Shown here one piece after another: positions 1 through 7,857 of a stretch of DNA of 35,265 nucleotides. The notes beneath the pieces were generated by a model. The model did not search any database. It saw nothing but the letters and a program-made list of their open reading frames with translations, and was not told where the DNA came from. The position numbers and the translations under genes were made by a program. Source of the stretch: Oribacterium sp. P6A1 (GTDB lineage Bacteria; Bacillota; Clostridia; Lachnospirales; Lachnospiraceae); assembly GCF_000702885.1 (NCBI RefSeq), contig NZ_JNKO01000026.1, positions 1 to 35,265 of the forward strand. The letters run 5' to 3'. Position 1 is the stretch's first letter. Each line of letters opens with the position of its first letter.

Positions 1-63
1 TAATTTTTTACGTCGCATTTACGTCTTACTTAATTAGTGTATGCTCAGCAACCGCCTAATTTT

Positions 64-684
64 TCAGACGGCTGCTTCATATAAACAATTGTACCTTGAA
101 AATATCAAAATCAATTTTTGGAACAAAGAAAGCCTGAGGAGGCAATCTAAGTTCATGGATATAATCGATAGTGCTATAGAGCTTCGACTTGTTTCTTCAA
201 GTTTTGTCATGATTAATCCAAGACCGTGACTATGTTTTGATAATGCAAATTTTCGCTCTACTTCAATTCTATCAACGCTATCCACGTACTCCGTGTGCTT
301 ATCAATTGAAACATTCTTTCCGGGCCTTCCTAAAGCTGGTCCCGCAAGTCTTATCCCGCGTGCTTTACAGTATGCGAGATTTTCTCTGTTTCGGTAAATC
401 TTATCAGCAAGTGCTCGTTTTGGGTAATGACCATTACGCTTGAAGAAATTCTCAATAGCAGATATCAATACTTCGCTTTCATTGTATGCGTCGAATGATA
501 TTTTTTCCAATCTGCCGAGTCCATTTTCAATACTAAGATCGATCTTGGCACCGAATTCTACAGGCGATTTGCTCTTGCCTCTGACTATCGGTCTTACAAA
601 AGGTTGGGATATGCTTACAATCCTATCAGGAACAGTGTGAACATTGTTTTTATACATGTATTCCTGCTGTTTACACTCCCCCTT
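64..684 (-). pseudogene. IS5/IS1182-type transposase, C-terminal remnant
   Basis: About 200 residues match the C-terminal half of a DDE transposase of the IS5/IS1182 kind. Recognisable blocks are RIVSISQPFVRPIVRGK, SPVEFGAKIDLSIENGLGR, ALADKIYRNREN (second catalytic Asp) and RIEVERKFALSKHSHGLG (catalytic Glu). Full-length relatives are roughly twice as long. The N-terminal half with the first catalytic Asp is absent: the frame can be read upstream of the Met at 657 only to 684, where an in-frame TAA closes it. It should therefore be inactive. It lies beyond the 3' end of pheT, and no intact inverted-repeat ends were found around it. The family call rests on motif memory, not a search. Confidence 0.8.
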
Positions 685-708
685 TTATGATTCTAATTGT
701 AGCAAAAG

Positions 709-732
709 GCCTGTCCAAACATATGGACAGGC
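709..732. terminator. Candidate bidirectional hairpin terminator
   Basis: A perfect 9-bp stem (GCCTGTCCA / TGGACAGGC) with a 6-nt AACATA loop. On the minus strand it is followed by CCTTTTGC, and on the plus strand, after a short gap, by a T-rich run near 739-746. It could end pheST transcription before the transposase remnant. The T-tracts are not ideal, so the role is uncertain. Confidence 0.4.
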
Positions 733-759
733 ACTTATATTTTTTGCTGTTTTGTTTTA

Positions 760-1002
760 GGTCTCATATATAGATTTTATAACTAAGTCTCACTGAGTCT
801 CATTTACGCATGAGACTCAGTGAGACTATGGTGAGACTGCAATGAGACTTTCCTATATAAATCCCACCATTTCAGCATTTTTCAATTAATACATAGTCTC
901 ATTTTGATGAGACTGATATGAGACTCAGTATTATAATTTCCACACAGATTCATTTTTATCATAAACAGCACCTGTGATTTTCTTTATCTTAGCATAGTCT
1001 CT
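760..1002. repeat. Phased array of TGAGACT heptamers
   Basis: The 368-base gene-free gap between the transposase remnant and pheT carries nine exact copies of TGAGACT or its complement AGTCTCA, plus two near copies. Exact starts are 786, 796, 811, 821, 832, 843, 895, 908 and 919; near copies are GGTCTCA at 760 and AGTCTCT at 996. Most neighbouring copies are 10-11 bp apart, about one helical turn. Opposed copies form a perfect 12-bp stem (792-803 with 810-821, 6-nt loop) and an 8-bp stem (895-902 with 907-914, 4-nt loop). The function is unknown; such spacing suits cooperative protein binding. No gene is seen in the gap. Confidence 0.75.
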
Positions 1003-1025
1003 AAATATACATTAATTAACTTTCA

Positions 1026-3464
1026 TCAGCTTCTGAGTGAAACACCCATTCTCTCAAGGCCGTTAAGGATCTTCTTTACAACTCCGTTTATCTCATCATC
1101 TGTAAGTGTGTGATCCTGGGCACGGAGTGTAACCTTGTATGCCATTGACTTGTAGCCCGCGAGCACCTGTGCACCGACATATACGTCGAAAAGCTCAACA
1201 TTCTCACAAAGCTTACCTGTTCTCTGGATAAGAACGTCCTCGATCTGACCTGCTGTTACATCAAGCGGAACAAGCATAGAGAAGTCTCTGGTCACAGACG
1301 GGAACTTGGCAAGCGGTGTGTACTTGGTATCATCATTTACAAGAGGATAAACCTCAGGCATATCGAGAACTGCAACGTATGCCTTGTCACCGATTGAATA
1401 GTTCTCAAGTACTGTAGGATGGATCTCTCCGAGGAATCCGATCACCTTTCCATCATAAATAATGTTTGCACGGCGACCAGGATGAAGGAATGGCTTAGCA
1501 CATCCCTCTGCATCATACTTGAAACGTCCGAGGATTCCAAGCTGGTTAAGGATATCCTCCACATCACCCTTCATGGTGAAGAAATCTCCCTCGCCGATAA
1601 ATCCAAGTGTCAGAGTCATACGCTCGTCAGGAAGCTCGGTGAGTGGTAATGCCTTCGGAATATAGACATTGGCCATTTCATAAAGCTTTGCAGACTTGTT
1701 TCTGCGGTTATAGTTTGTAGAAAGTGCTGTAAGCATTCCGTTAAGGCTGGAGGTTCTCATAACAGAGAAGTCCTCACCGAGAGGATTGCTGATTCTGATC
1801 TGCTGCTTCTCGGCTGCATCCTCAGGGAAAAGAAGCTTGTCGTAAACCTTCGGAGACTCGAAGCTGTACATGAAAGCCTGTGAGTATCCAAGAGCCTGAG
1901 CATAATGTCTCACTCTCTCATTTACAGCAAGATCCGGAGCAAGTCTTCCTGCTACGTCAGAGCCACCCGGAAGAGTGGTAGGTACGTTGGCATAGCCATA
2001 GAATCTTGTAATCTCCTCAGCCACGTCACACATACGATGAATGTCCTGACGGAAGGTAGGTGCTGTAACTGTAAGAGTATCTCCGTCAGCACCTATTTCT
2101 GTGCTGAGCTCGATTCTCTCAAGATACTCCTTCATCTCTTCTGCTGTAAGGTTGAAACCGATAAGACTGTTAATGTCTGATGCCTTGCATACAACAACTG
2201 AAGGCTCACGCTTTACAGGATAAACATCGATCATTCCGCCCACAACTTCTCCGGCCTGAAGCTCCTCGATGAGAGCACATGCACGGTTGATAGCTGACTC
2301 TGCAAGATTTGGATCGAGACCCTTCTCGAAGTATGCGGAAGCATCTGTTCTGTCTCCTACCTTACGGGCGCTGAGACGGATGTTGGTACCGTCAAATGTA
2401 GCTGCCTCAAATACCATGGTCTTAACGTCATCAGTGATCTTTGAGTTCTGACCTCCCATGATTCCTGCGAGACCGATAGCTCCCTCTGCATCACAGATGG
2501 TAAGGATAGTGTGATCGAGCTTTCTCTCCTGCTGGTCAAGAGTCTCAAATACATCACCGTCTGCTGCACGCTTTACGATGATCTTGTGTCCTCTGATCTT
2601 ATCGTAATCGTAGCTGTGCATCGGCTGACCATACTCAAGCATTACGTAGTTTGTGATATCAACGATGTTGTTGATAGGACGGATGCCTGCACTTGCAAGA
2701 CGGATCTGCATCCACTTTGGTGATGGAGCGATCTTGATGTTCTTAACCATTCTTGCTGTGTAACGGGGACAGAGGTCTGTGTCAATGACTTCGACCGATA
2801 AATAGTCATTGATATCCTCATTGTTTCCTGACTTCTCTTCCTTTGGCATGTGGAATGCCTTCTTGAAGGTTGCTGCACCCTCTCTTGCGATACCGATCAC
2901 GCTGTAGCAGTCAACTCTGTTTGAAGTGATCTCATACTCATGGATAGCGTCATTGAAACCGAGAAGTGCAGGTGCGTCCTGTCCTACCTGAGTTCCCTCA
3001 GGGAATATGTAAAGACCATCCTCAGGTGCTTCAGGATAGAACTCCCGGCTTGAACCAAGCTCTTCGATGGAGCACATCATACCGTAAGACTCGATGCCTC
3101 TTAACTTTCCTGCCTTGATCACAACACCATCCTCAGGAAGCTCACCGCCGTCATGTCCGCCGGCAACCTTACCTCCGTCAAGAACTACAGGAACAACATC
3201 TCCTACCTTCTGATTCTGTGCACCTGTTACGATCTGAACAGGCTCTGCCTGTCCTACGTCTACCTGGCAGATCCAAAGATGATCTGAATCAGGGTGCTTC
3301 TCCATGGACTTTATCTGTCCTGTTACGATCTTATCAAGATTTTTATTTAAAATGCTGCAGGTCTCTACCTTTGTACCTGTGAGAGTAACTGCATCTGTCC
3401 ACTCCTTTGGTGTACAGTCAAGATCAGGAACATACTCCTTGATCCAATTCATTGATGTATTCAT
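1026..3464 (-). CDS. pheT: Phenylalanine-tRNA ligase beta subunit
   Basis: Beta chain of the cytoplasmic heterotetrameric PheRS, which charges tRNA-Phe. Its 812 residues are the usual full length. Domains in order: the N-terminal region with an EMAP/OB tRNA-binding domain (about 44-155, with KHPDSDHLWICQVDVG); the B3/B4 editing domain; B5 (about 400-480); the catalytic-like core; and a C-terminal FDX-ACB anticodon-binding domain from about 718 (FPSVTRDFSMLVP) to the end. The start at 3464 is preceded by AGGAG at 8-nt spacing (AGGAGAATCAAA then ATG). It lies 187 nt downstream of pheS and is presumably co-transcribed under the same T-box. Confidence 0.97.
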   Translation of the reverse strand: MNTSMNWIKEYVPDLDCTPKEWTDAVTLTGTKVETCSILNKNLDKIVTGQIKSMEKHPDSDHLWICQVDVGQAEPVQIVTGAQNQKVGDVVPVVLDGGKVAGGHDGGELPEDGVVIKAGKLRGIESYGMMCSIEELGSSREFYPEAPEDGLYIFPEGTQVGQDAPALLGFNDAIHEYEITSNRVDCYSVIGIAREGAATFKKAFHMPKEEKSGNNEDINDYLSVEVIDTDLCPRYTARMVKNIKIAPSPKWMQIRLASAGIRPINNIVDITNYVMLEYGQPMHSYDYDKIRGHKIIVKRAADGDVFETLDQQERKLDHTILTICDAEGAIGLAGIMGGQNSKITDDVKTMVFEAATFDGTNIRLSARKVGDRTDASAYFEKGLDPNLAESAINRACALIEELQAGEVVGGMIDVYPVKREPSVVVCKASDINSLIGFNLTAEEMKEYLERIELSTEIGADGDTLTVTAPTFRQDIHRMCDVAEEITRFYGYANVPTTLPGGSDVAGRLAPDLAVNERVRHYAQALGYSQAFMYSFESPKVYDKLLFPEDAAEKQQIRISNPLGEDFSVMRTSSLNGMLTALSTNYNRRNKSAKLYEMANVYIPKALPLTELPDERMTLTLGFIGEGDFFTMKGDVEDILNQLGILGRFKYDAEGCAKPFLHPGRRANIIYDGKVIGFLGEIHPTVLENYSIGDKAYVAVLDMPEVYPLVNDDTKYTPLAKFPSVTRDFSMLVPLDVTAGQIEDVLIQRTGKLCENVELFDVYVGAQVLAGYKSMAYKVTLRAQDHTLTDDEINGVVKKILNGLERMGVSLRS

Positions 3465-3542
3465 TTTGATTCTCCTCTACATTCTGTAAATACCTTCTTT
3501 TGTTTGCGAAGATATCTTATATATGAAATCCAGTGGTTTCTC

Positions 3543-3582
3543 ATTTAGTACTAAGTGTTTTTCACTTTGATTTGTACTAAAT
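3543..3582. repeat. Nested inverted repeat in the pheS-pheT spacer
   Basis: A 9-bp outer stem (ATTTAGTAC / GTACTAAAT) encloses a 5-bp hairpin (AAGTG, T5 loop, CACTT). It sits in the 187-nt spacer between pheS and pheT and has no run of T typical of a terminator. It could be an RNA processing or stability element; the role is unknown. Confidence 0.5.
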
Positions 3583-3651
3583 CCTTATAATCCTCAAAAT
3601 AGATGTCTTCTTCAATTTTTATCAGCAGTACGTGACTATCCCGCTCTTTTA

Positions 3652-4674
3652 TCAGAACTGATTGAGGAAACGAGTGTCATTCTCATAGAGAAGACGCATG
3701 TCATCAATTTCATACTTGAGAAGAGCGATTCTCTCAAGACCTACACCGAAAGCGAAGCCCTGATACTCATTAGGATCGATTCCGCACATCTCGAGAACGT
3801 GTGGGTGAACCATACCGCAGCCAAGGATCTCGATCCAGCCCTCTCCCTTACAGAAACGGCAGCCCTTTCCGCCGCACTTGAAGCAGGATACGTCAACCTC
3901 TGCTGATGGCTCTGTGAACGGGAAGTGATGAGGACGAAGCTTTGTCTTGGTTTCAGGTCCGAAAAGCTCCTTGGCAAAGGTATCAAGTGTTCCCTTGAGA
4001 TCTGCAAATGTAACATGCTTGTCGATTACGAGACCTTCGATCTGATGGAATGAAGGTGAGTGAGTAGCATCAACAGCGTCTGAACGGAAAACTCTGCCCG
4101 GGCAGATCATACGAATAGGAAGCTTGCCCTGCTCCATGACTCTGGCCTGTACGGATGAAGTCTGGGTTCTGAGAAGGATGTTTTCATTGATGTAGAATGT
4201 ATCCTGCTCGTCTCTTGCAGGATGTCCTGCAGGGATATTGAGCTTTTCGAAATTGTACTGATCAAGCTCTACTTCAGGACCTTCAACAACCTCATAGCCC
4301 ATACCTACGAAGATCTTTTCAACCTCTTCAAGGGCTCTTGTGTTTGGATGAGCATGACCGTAAGCCATCTTCTTTGCAGGAAGTGTTACATCAATGGTCT
4401 CTGCTGCCATTCTTGCTTCCTTGGCCTTCTCCTGAAGCTCTGTCATATGCTTCTGGAGTTCCTCTTCAACCTCCTGACGGATAGCATTGACCATCTGTCC
4501 GAATTTAGGCTTCTCCTCAGGACTAAGATCCTTCATAGACTTAAGCAGGGAAGTGATCTCACCCTTCTTACCGAGAAATTTTACGCGGATATCATTAAGT
4601 GCATTGGTATCCTGTGCTTCACGGATGCAATCCGAAGCAAGCTTCTTCAGCTCTTCCAACTTTGTGTTTTCCAT
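3652..4674 (-). CDS. pheS: Phenylalanine-tRNA ligase alpha subunit
   Basis: Catalytic alpha chain of PheRS, 340 aa, the normal length. It has an N-terminal coiled coil (about 1-85) and then the class II aaRS core: FHQIEGLVID, the FPFTEPSAEVDVSCF block, and motif 3 GFAFGVGLERIALL near the C-terminus. A CxxCxxxxCxxC insert (CFKCGGKGCRFCKGEGW), familiar from Firmicutes-type PheS, is present. The start at 4674 is set by AGGAG (TAAGGAGAAAGAA then ATG). The frame stays open upstream to 4818, but that stretch is the T-box leader RNA, so the longer start is rejected. The gene is regulated by the upstream T-box. Confidence 0.97.
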   Translation of the reverse strand: MENTKLEELKKLASDCIREAQDTNALNDIRVKFLGKKGEITSLLKSMKDLSPEEKPKFGQMVNAIRQEVEEELQKHMTELQEKAKEARMAAETIDVTLPAKKMAYGHAHPNTRALEEVEKIFVGMGYEVVEGPEVELDQYNFEKLNIPAGHPARDEQDTFYINENILLRTQTSSVQARVMEQGKLPIRMICPGRVFRSDAVDATHSPSFHQIEGLVIDKHVTFADLKGTLDTFAKELFGPETKTKLRPHHFPFTEPSAEVDVSCFKCGGKGCRFCKGEGWIEILGCGMVHPHVLEMCGIDPNEYQGFAFGVGLERIALLKYEIDDMRLLYENDTRFLNQF

Positions 4675-4683
4675 TTCTTTCTC

Positions 4684-4980
4684 CTTATAAAAAAATCCCT
4701 GTGTCATAAATATGACACAGGGACGAATTATCGCGGTACCACCCTTGTTCCTGACACCCGGCTTTATATAACTACTGCATAAGCCATGCATCAGACTCTC
4801 AAAATGCTTAACGCGCATACACGTTCCGGACTACTATAACTTCACCCGGACAACTCCGGTGGGAAAATTCGTTTCGGATATCTCTCAGACCGCTCTCAGC
4901 GCCTCACGGTCATTCTCTTTAGAGAGATGGTTCCAAACTACTGTGCACCATCAACGTCTTTAAGTTTATTAGATTAAAAC
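4684..4980 (-). promoter_or_regulatory. T-box riboswitch leader of pheST
   Basis: The leader RNA holds the T-box proper, AAGGGTGGTACCGCGA (4731-4746), which pairs with the acceptor end of uncharged tRNA. Upstream lies an extended Stem I region with paired GATGGT/ACCATC and GACCG/CGGTC arms. A Phe codon TTC at 4863-4865, in the context ACGAATTTTCCCACC, is the likely specifier; that assignment is inferred from position and from the downstream gene. Uncharged tRNA-Phe should favour the antiterminator and allow pheST transcription. Confidence 0.93.
4689..4723 (-). terminator. T-box-controlled intrinsic terminator
   Basis: A perfect 13-bp stem (TCCCTGTGTCATA and its complement, 4696-4708 with 4711-4723, 2-nt loop) is followed on the minus strand by seven T. 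It overlaps the T-box antiterminator side and ends a few bases before the pheS ribosome binding site, the standard arrangement for transcription attenuation. Confidence 0.93.
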
Positions 4981-4987
4981 TTTGTTC

Positions 4988-5016
4988 ATCATATTTCTTT
5001 CCCGGGAAAAAGTCAA
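4988..5016 (-). promoter_or_regulatory. Promoter of pheST
   Basis: TTGACT (-35, 5011-5016) and TATGAT (-10, 4988-4993) are separated by exactly 17 bp, each matching the housekeeping sigma consensus at five of six positions. Transcription should start near 4981, just before the T-box leader. Confidence 0.85.
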
Positions 5017-5153
5017 GATAACTTTGGGTTATATCGGTTATGCCTCTTTCGAAGCAGCAACAGTTCAGCCGGTCGAGTCAGATGGAATCCATATTAGTTC
5101 GAGGCGCCGATGCTGGAAAAATCAAGAATCTGGTCCCTAAGTGGTCAGAGAAA

Positions 5154-5434
5154 GAATCCTTGCGGATTCATCTGAACCGCTCAAAGCCGCGTGGCTCCCA
5201 CGATTAAAAAACAAATCGTGGGAGCTAAGACCATCAAATACTCACTCTCTTCCAGTACAGGCAGCCGCCTTCTGAATCCCACGTATTTTTTGCCGGTCTG
5301 TAGGACATCGAATTTCCCAAGAAATTCGATGTCCGTACACGTGGTTTTTTGGCCCCTGCCAAAAAACCATCCGGCTTTGCCGGATTTCCGAACGCATTTT
5401 CCCTGGTCGCGTTCGGAAACCTGTATATTTCAGG
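5154..5434. repeat. Cluster of perfect hairpins over the 3' end of the PHP gene
   Basis: Within 281 bp there are at least six perfect inverted repeats: 5154-5169 (6 bp), 5194-5225 (12 bp, 8-nt loop), 5303-5334 (14 bp, loop CCAA), 5342-5369 (12 bp, loop CCCT), 5369-5385 (7 bp, loop TTT) and 5385-5419 (11 bp, 13-nt loop). A weaker 4-bp one (CCTG/CAGG) lies at 5421-5434. The last hairpins abut each other. Four lie inside the coding sequence for the final ~60 residues of the PHP protein and two lie beyond its stop. The density suggests a mobile or amplified palindromic element rather than ordinary coding sequence. Whether copies exist elsewhere cannot be seen here. Confidence 0.75.
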
Positions 5435-6301
5435 ATCATATCCTTCGCCCGGATTTCTCACCAGTATATTCACATGGTCAAATCCGGCTTTCTTTGAAGC
5501 TTCCAATGCTTCTTCAAATCCTCCCTCCAGAAGTTCTTTCTGATGGGCATCGGATGAAACAAGTATCTCCCCTCCGATTTCATGGATATACTTAAGAAGT
5601 AACGGCCCCGGATATGCTTCCTTTTTCCTGCCCCGGTTTATGGCTCCGCAGTTTATCTCAAAGGGTATGCCGTAAGTCACAAGTTTATCCAGGGATTTTC
5701 TTGCGGGTCTAAGATACTTTTCCGAAGTTTCATCCAGGAAATGTCCGCCATCTTCTTTTGAAATATCATTGAATCTTGTGATGAGATCAAAATGACCGAT
5801 AAAAGCAGGGCTCATACGTTCACAGATCAGAGACTCGAATTCGAAATATCGGGCTGACATCTCATAGAAATCGCCATTGAAGTATTGTTTGCACTTGTCA
5901 TGAAGCACCTGAACAGATCCGTCTACTCCGCAAAGACCGGAATCCGGATCTGTTTCAAGATGAGTTCCATTCTCAACTGTTCTCTCCCAGACTTCACTTC
6001 CCGGTACCGGTATAAAATGAGTAGAGCCTATGTAATACTCCACTCCCGGAACAGATTTCGGATCGTAGACATTATCAAGCTCCACACCCCGGAGGATATC
6101 TATTTTGTCACTATAGAGACTCTGAAGTCGTTTTATTTCCTCATCATAGGCCTGAAAGTCCATACGAACCCCGGGATCAATGTGCCCGCTGAATCCAAGA
6201 TGGGTAAAGCCCTTTTTTATCGCTTCTTTTACAACATCTTCTGCAGTATCTGAACCGTCGCAAAATGTGGTATGTGTATGATAATTTGCTTTTATCTCCA
6301 T
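5234..6301 (-). CDS. hisK: PHP-family histidinol-phosphatase
   Basis: Metal-dependent phosphoesterase of the PHP superfamily. It most resembles histidinol-phosphatase (HisJ/HisK type), which makes histidinol from histidinol phosphate. Metal-ligand motifs are HTH (8-10), GHIDPG (39-44), GVE (72-74), STHF (93-96), GHFD (169-172) and SDAHQ (250-254). It lies 27 nt after the SpeE-like gene and downstream of the his operon, which otherwise lacks this phosphatase. Oddity: the conserved domain seems to end near residue 297. The remaining ~58 residues (RENAFGNPAKPDGFLAG onward) are encoded by the hairpin cluster and look like an added tail. Symbol by family; hisJ is equally usual. Confidence 0.82.
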   Translation of the reverse strand: MEIKANYHTHTTFCDGSDTAEDVVKEAIKKGFTHLGFSGHIDPGVRMDFQAYDEEIKRLQSLYSDKIDILRGVELDNVYDPKSVPGVEYYIGSTHFIPVPGSEVWERTVENGTHLETDPDSGLCGVDGSVQVLHDKCKQYFNGDFYEMSARYFEFESLICERMSPAFIGHFDLITRFNDISKEDGGHFLDETSEKYLRPARKSLDKLVTYGIPFEINCGAINRGRKKEAYPGPLLLKYIHEIGGEILVSSDAHQKELLEGGFEEALEASKKAGFDHVNILVRNPGEGYDPEIYRFPNATRENAFGNPAKPDGFLAGAKKPRVRTSNFLGNSMSYRPAKNTWDSEGGCLYWKRVSI

Positions 6302-6328
6302 ATATTTCTCCTCATCTACGTGAAGTTT

Positions 6329-7225
6329 TCACATCTCAAAGGGCGCGTCGGAAGCGAAAAAAACGCAGTTCTGAGGAGCATAGGGATTCAGTTCGTCATC
6401 GCAGGGAAGAAGGAAGGTGTAGTTGAAAACCTCTGCAAAAACCTCCATGTCCTTCCTGGACTGCTGAGACCCCGGCCCTTTCAGGGGAATCACCAGATTC
6501 GCTGCATAGATTCCGTCCTCATTTAAACAGGTCTTTATGAGCTCTGCGGATTTTTTCAGAAGAGAACTGGACTTATGTCCTACGAAGGCATCATTCAGGA
6601 TAACATCGTACTTCATAATTCCACTTTTCCCATCTGCCCCCGGTTCCGAAAGAGTATCCTTAACTTTAACGGTACCCGTTTCCGATGTCTCACCAACACT
6701 TTGCTCCGAAGTCGCCCCTTTTATATCTTTTCCGGCAGCTGCTTTCTTGTTTTCAAAGCTTCTTATCTTCAGTGCCAGATCTATGAGATAGGCATTACCA
6801 TCCCCCACTATGACCCTGAGATGCTCTCCCGCCTTTTCCTCCAAGTCTCTTAACCCGAAATAGTCTCTTGCAACATCTATGACCTTCTGACTTATCTCAA
6901 TCGCGTCTATATATCGCTCCGGATACCTGTGAAGATAGTACTTAGGATAGGCAAAGCCGCCACCGCCTATGAGAAGGGTTTTCTTGATGTGCTTGTTCAG
7001 TCTGAATATCCAGTTAAAGCTCTCCATATAATCAAAAGGAAGCTCAAGCTCTCCATCTCTTTCAAGAAGTTCCGCCGACTGCATGGAACCGTCCACCAGA
7101 AGGAACCGCATATATTCTTCATCATAGTAACCCTCGCAGACCTCTATCCTGCCTGTCAGGGGATCATCTGTTGTATAAAGCGTTTTACGCTCGTCTATTA
7201 TCTCGTCTATATCAAATGTTTCCAT
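6329..7225 (-). CDS. SpeE-like (spermidine synthase fold) protein
   Basis: A Rossmann methyltransferase/aminopropyltransferase fold of the spermidine-synthase superfamily, 298 aa. The cofactor-binding loop is LLIGGGGFAYPK (about 84-95), the acidic residue follows in DAIEI (about 107-111), then VGDGNAY (about 140-146) and YDVILNDAF (about 206-214). A hydrophilic insert of about 45 residues (157-203, rich in K/E/S/G/T) separates the last two motifs; it is probably a disordered loop. The ATG at 7225 follows AGGAT; the TTG just before it is a less likely start. It lies 22 nt after the NUDIX gene and 27 nt before the PHP gene. True polyamine synthesis is unproven: many members of this subfamily have unknown substrates. 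Confidence 0.75.
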   Translation of the reverse strand: METFDIDEIIDERKTLYTTDDPLTGRIEVCEGYYDEEYMRFLLVDGSMQSAELLERDGELELPFDYMESFNWIFRLNKHIKKTLLIGGGGFAYPKYYLHRYPERYIDAIEISQKVIDVARDYFGLRDLEEKAGEHLRVIVGDGNAYLIDLALKIRSFENKKAAAGKDIKGATSEQSVGETSETGTVKVKDTLSEPGADGKSGIMKYDVILNDAFVGHKSSSLLKKSAELIKTCLNEDGIYAANLVIPLKGPGSQQSRKDMEVFAEVFNYTFLLPCDDELNPYAPQNCVFFASDAPFEM

Positions 7226-7247
7226 CAATAATCCTATTTAAGCTATT

Positions 7248-7778
7248 TCAATTTTCAATTCCCATCGCCTGAAGAAGTCTCCGGTAATGCAGGAACTCCG
7301 ACTTCTCATTAAGCGCCCCGATTTCTTCTATAGTTGCAAATTTATGATCTATAGCTTCCGATTTTTGAATATTAACATCTTTTTCTTCAAAAGGAAAAAT
7401 AAAATGATAGATATCTACAAAATAATTATCTCCTCTTTCCAGATCCTCATTCATGTATGAATATATGGGACTTCTCTGCTCCTCGGGGCATACTGTGACC
7501 AAAAGTCCCGTCTCCTCCTGAACCTCTCTTACAACCGCTTCAAAAGAAGACTCTCCGGCCATGGATGCACCCCCGGGAATCTCCCAGGCTCCTGCTGCCC
7601 ATTTCTTATCAAGGGCACGGCGGGTTATGAGCATTTTCCCATCCGATGGTCTCTCCAGAATGGCGAGAACATACATCATAAACTCACCCTTCCTAAGAGG
7701 AGTCTTTCTGTCTGCTATGCGCCCCGTTCTCTGCTTGTTCTCATCATATATATCCATGTATTCAACTGCCTTACCCAT
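7248..7778 (-). CDS. NUDIX hydrolase
   Basis: 176-aa NUDIX pyrophosphohydrolase. The Nudix box Gx5Ex7REUxEExGU is complete at residues 70-92 (G70, E76, R84-E85, E88-E89, G91). The N-terminus (DIYDENKQRTGRI) resembles IPP-isomerase-like or YfcD-like NUDIX proteins, so the substrate cannot be named. The start at 7778 is fixed by TAGGAGG with 6-nt spacing. The frame stays open upstream to 7817, but that part overlaps a terminator hairpin. It is the first gene after hisI and runs into the SpeE-like gene with a 22-nt gap. Since no hisE is seen, a role on a histidine-pathway pyrophosphate bond is conceivable but speculative. Confidence 0.9.
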   Translation of the reverse strand: MGKAVEYMDIYDENKQRTGRIADRKTPLRKGEFMMYVLAILERPSDGKMLITRRALDKKWAAGAWEIPGGASMAGESSFEAVVREVQEETGLLVTVCPEEQRSPIYSYMNEDLERGDNYFVDIYHFIFPFEEKDVNIQKSEAIDHKFATIEEIGALNEKSEFLHYRRLLQAMGIEN

Positions 7779-7799
7779 TAAAACCCTCCTATTTATTCC

Positions 7800-7834
7800 A
7801 AAAAGCCTGTTCACCATACCATGACGAACAGGCT
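7800..7834 (-). terminator. Intrinsic terminator after hisI
   Basis: A 9-bp stem (AGCCTGTTC / GAACAGGCT, 7804-7812 with 7826-7834, 13-nt loop) is followed on the minus strand by TTTTT. It lies between the hisI stop and the NUDIX ribosome binding site and should at least partly separate the two gene groups. Confidence 0.65.
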
Positions 7835-7857
7835 CTGTAAAACATCATTATAATCTT

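Noticed and set aside
760-1002. CRISPR array
   Set aside because: Repeats are only 7 bp, in both orientations, with 3-4 nt between units.
4222-4782. 186-codon plus-strand frame across pheS and its leader
   Set aside because: Antisense shadow; Leu/Cys/Phe-rich composition typical of reversed coding DNA.
4675-4818. N-terminal extension of pheS by 48 codons
   Set aside because: The extra codons read through the T-box and terminator; a good ribosome site precedes the ATG at 4674.
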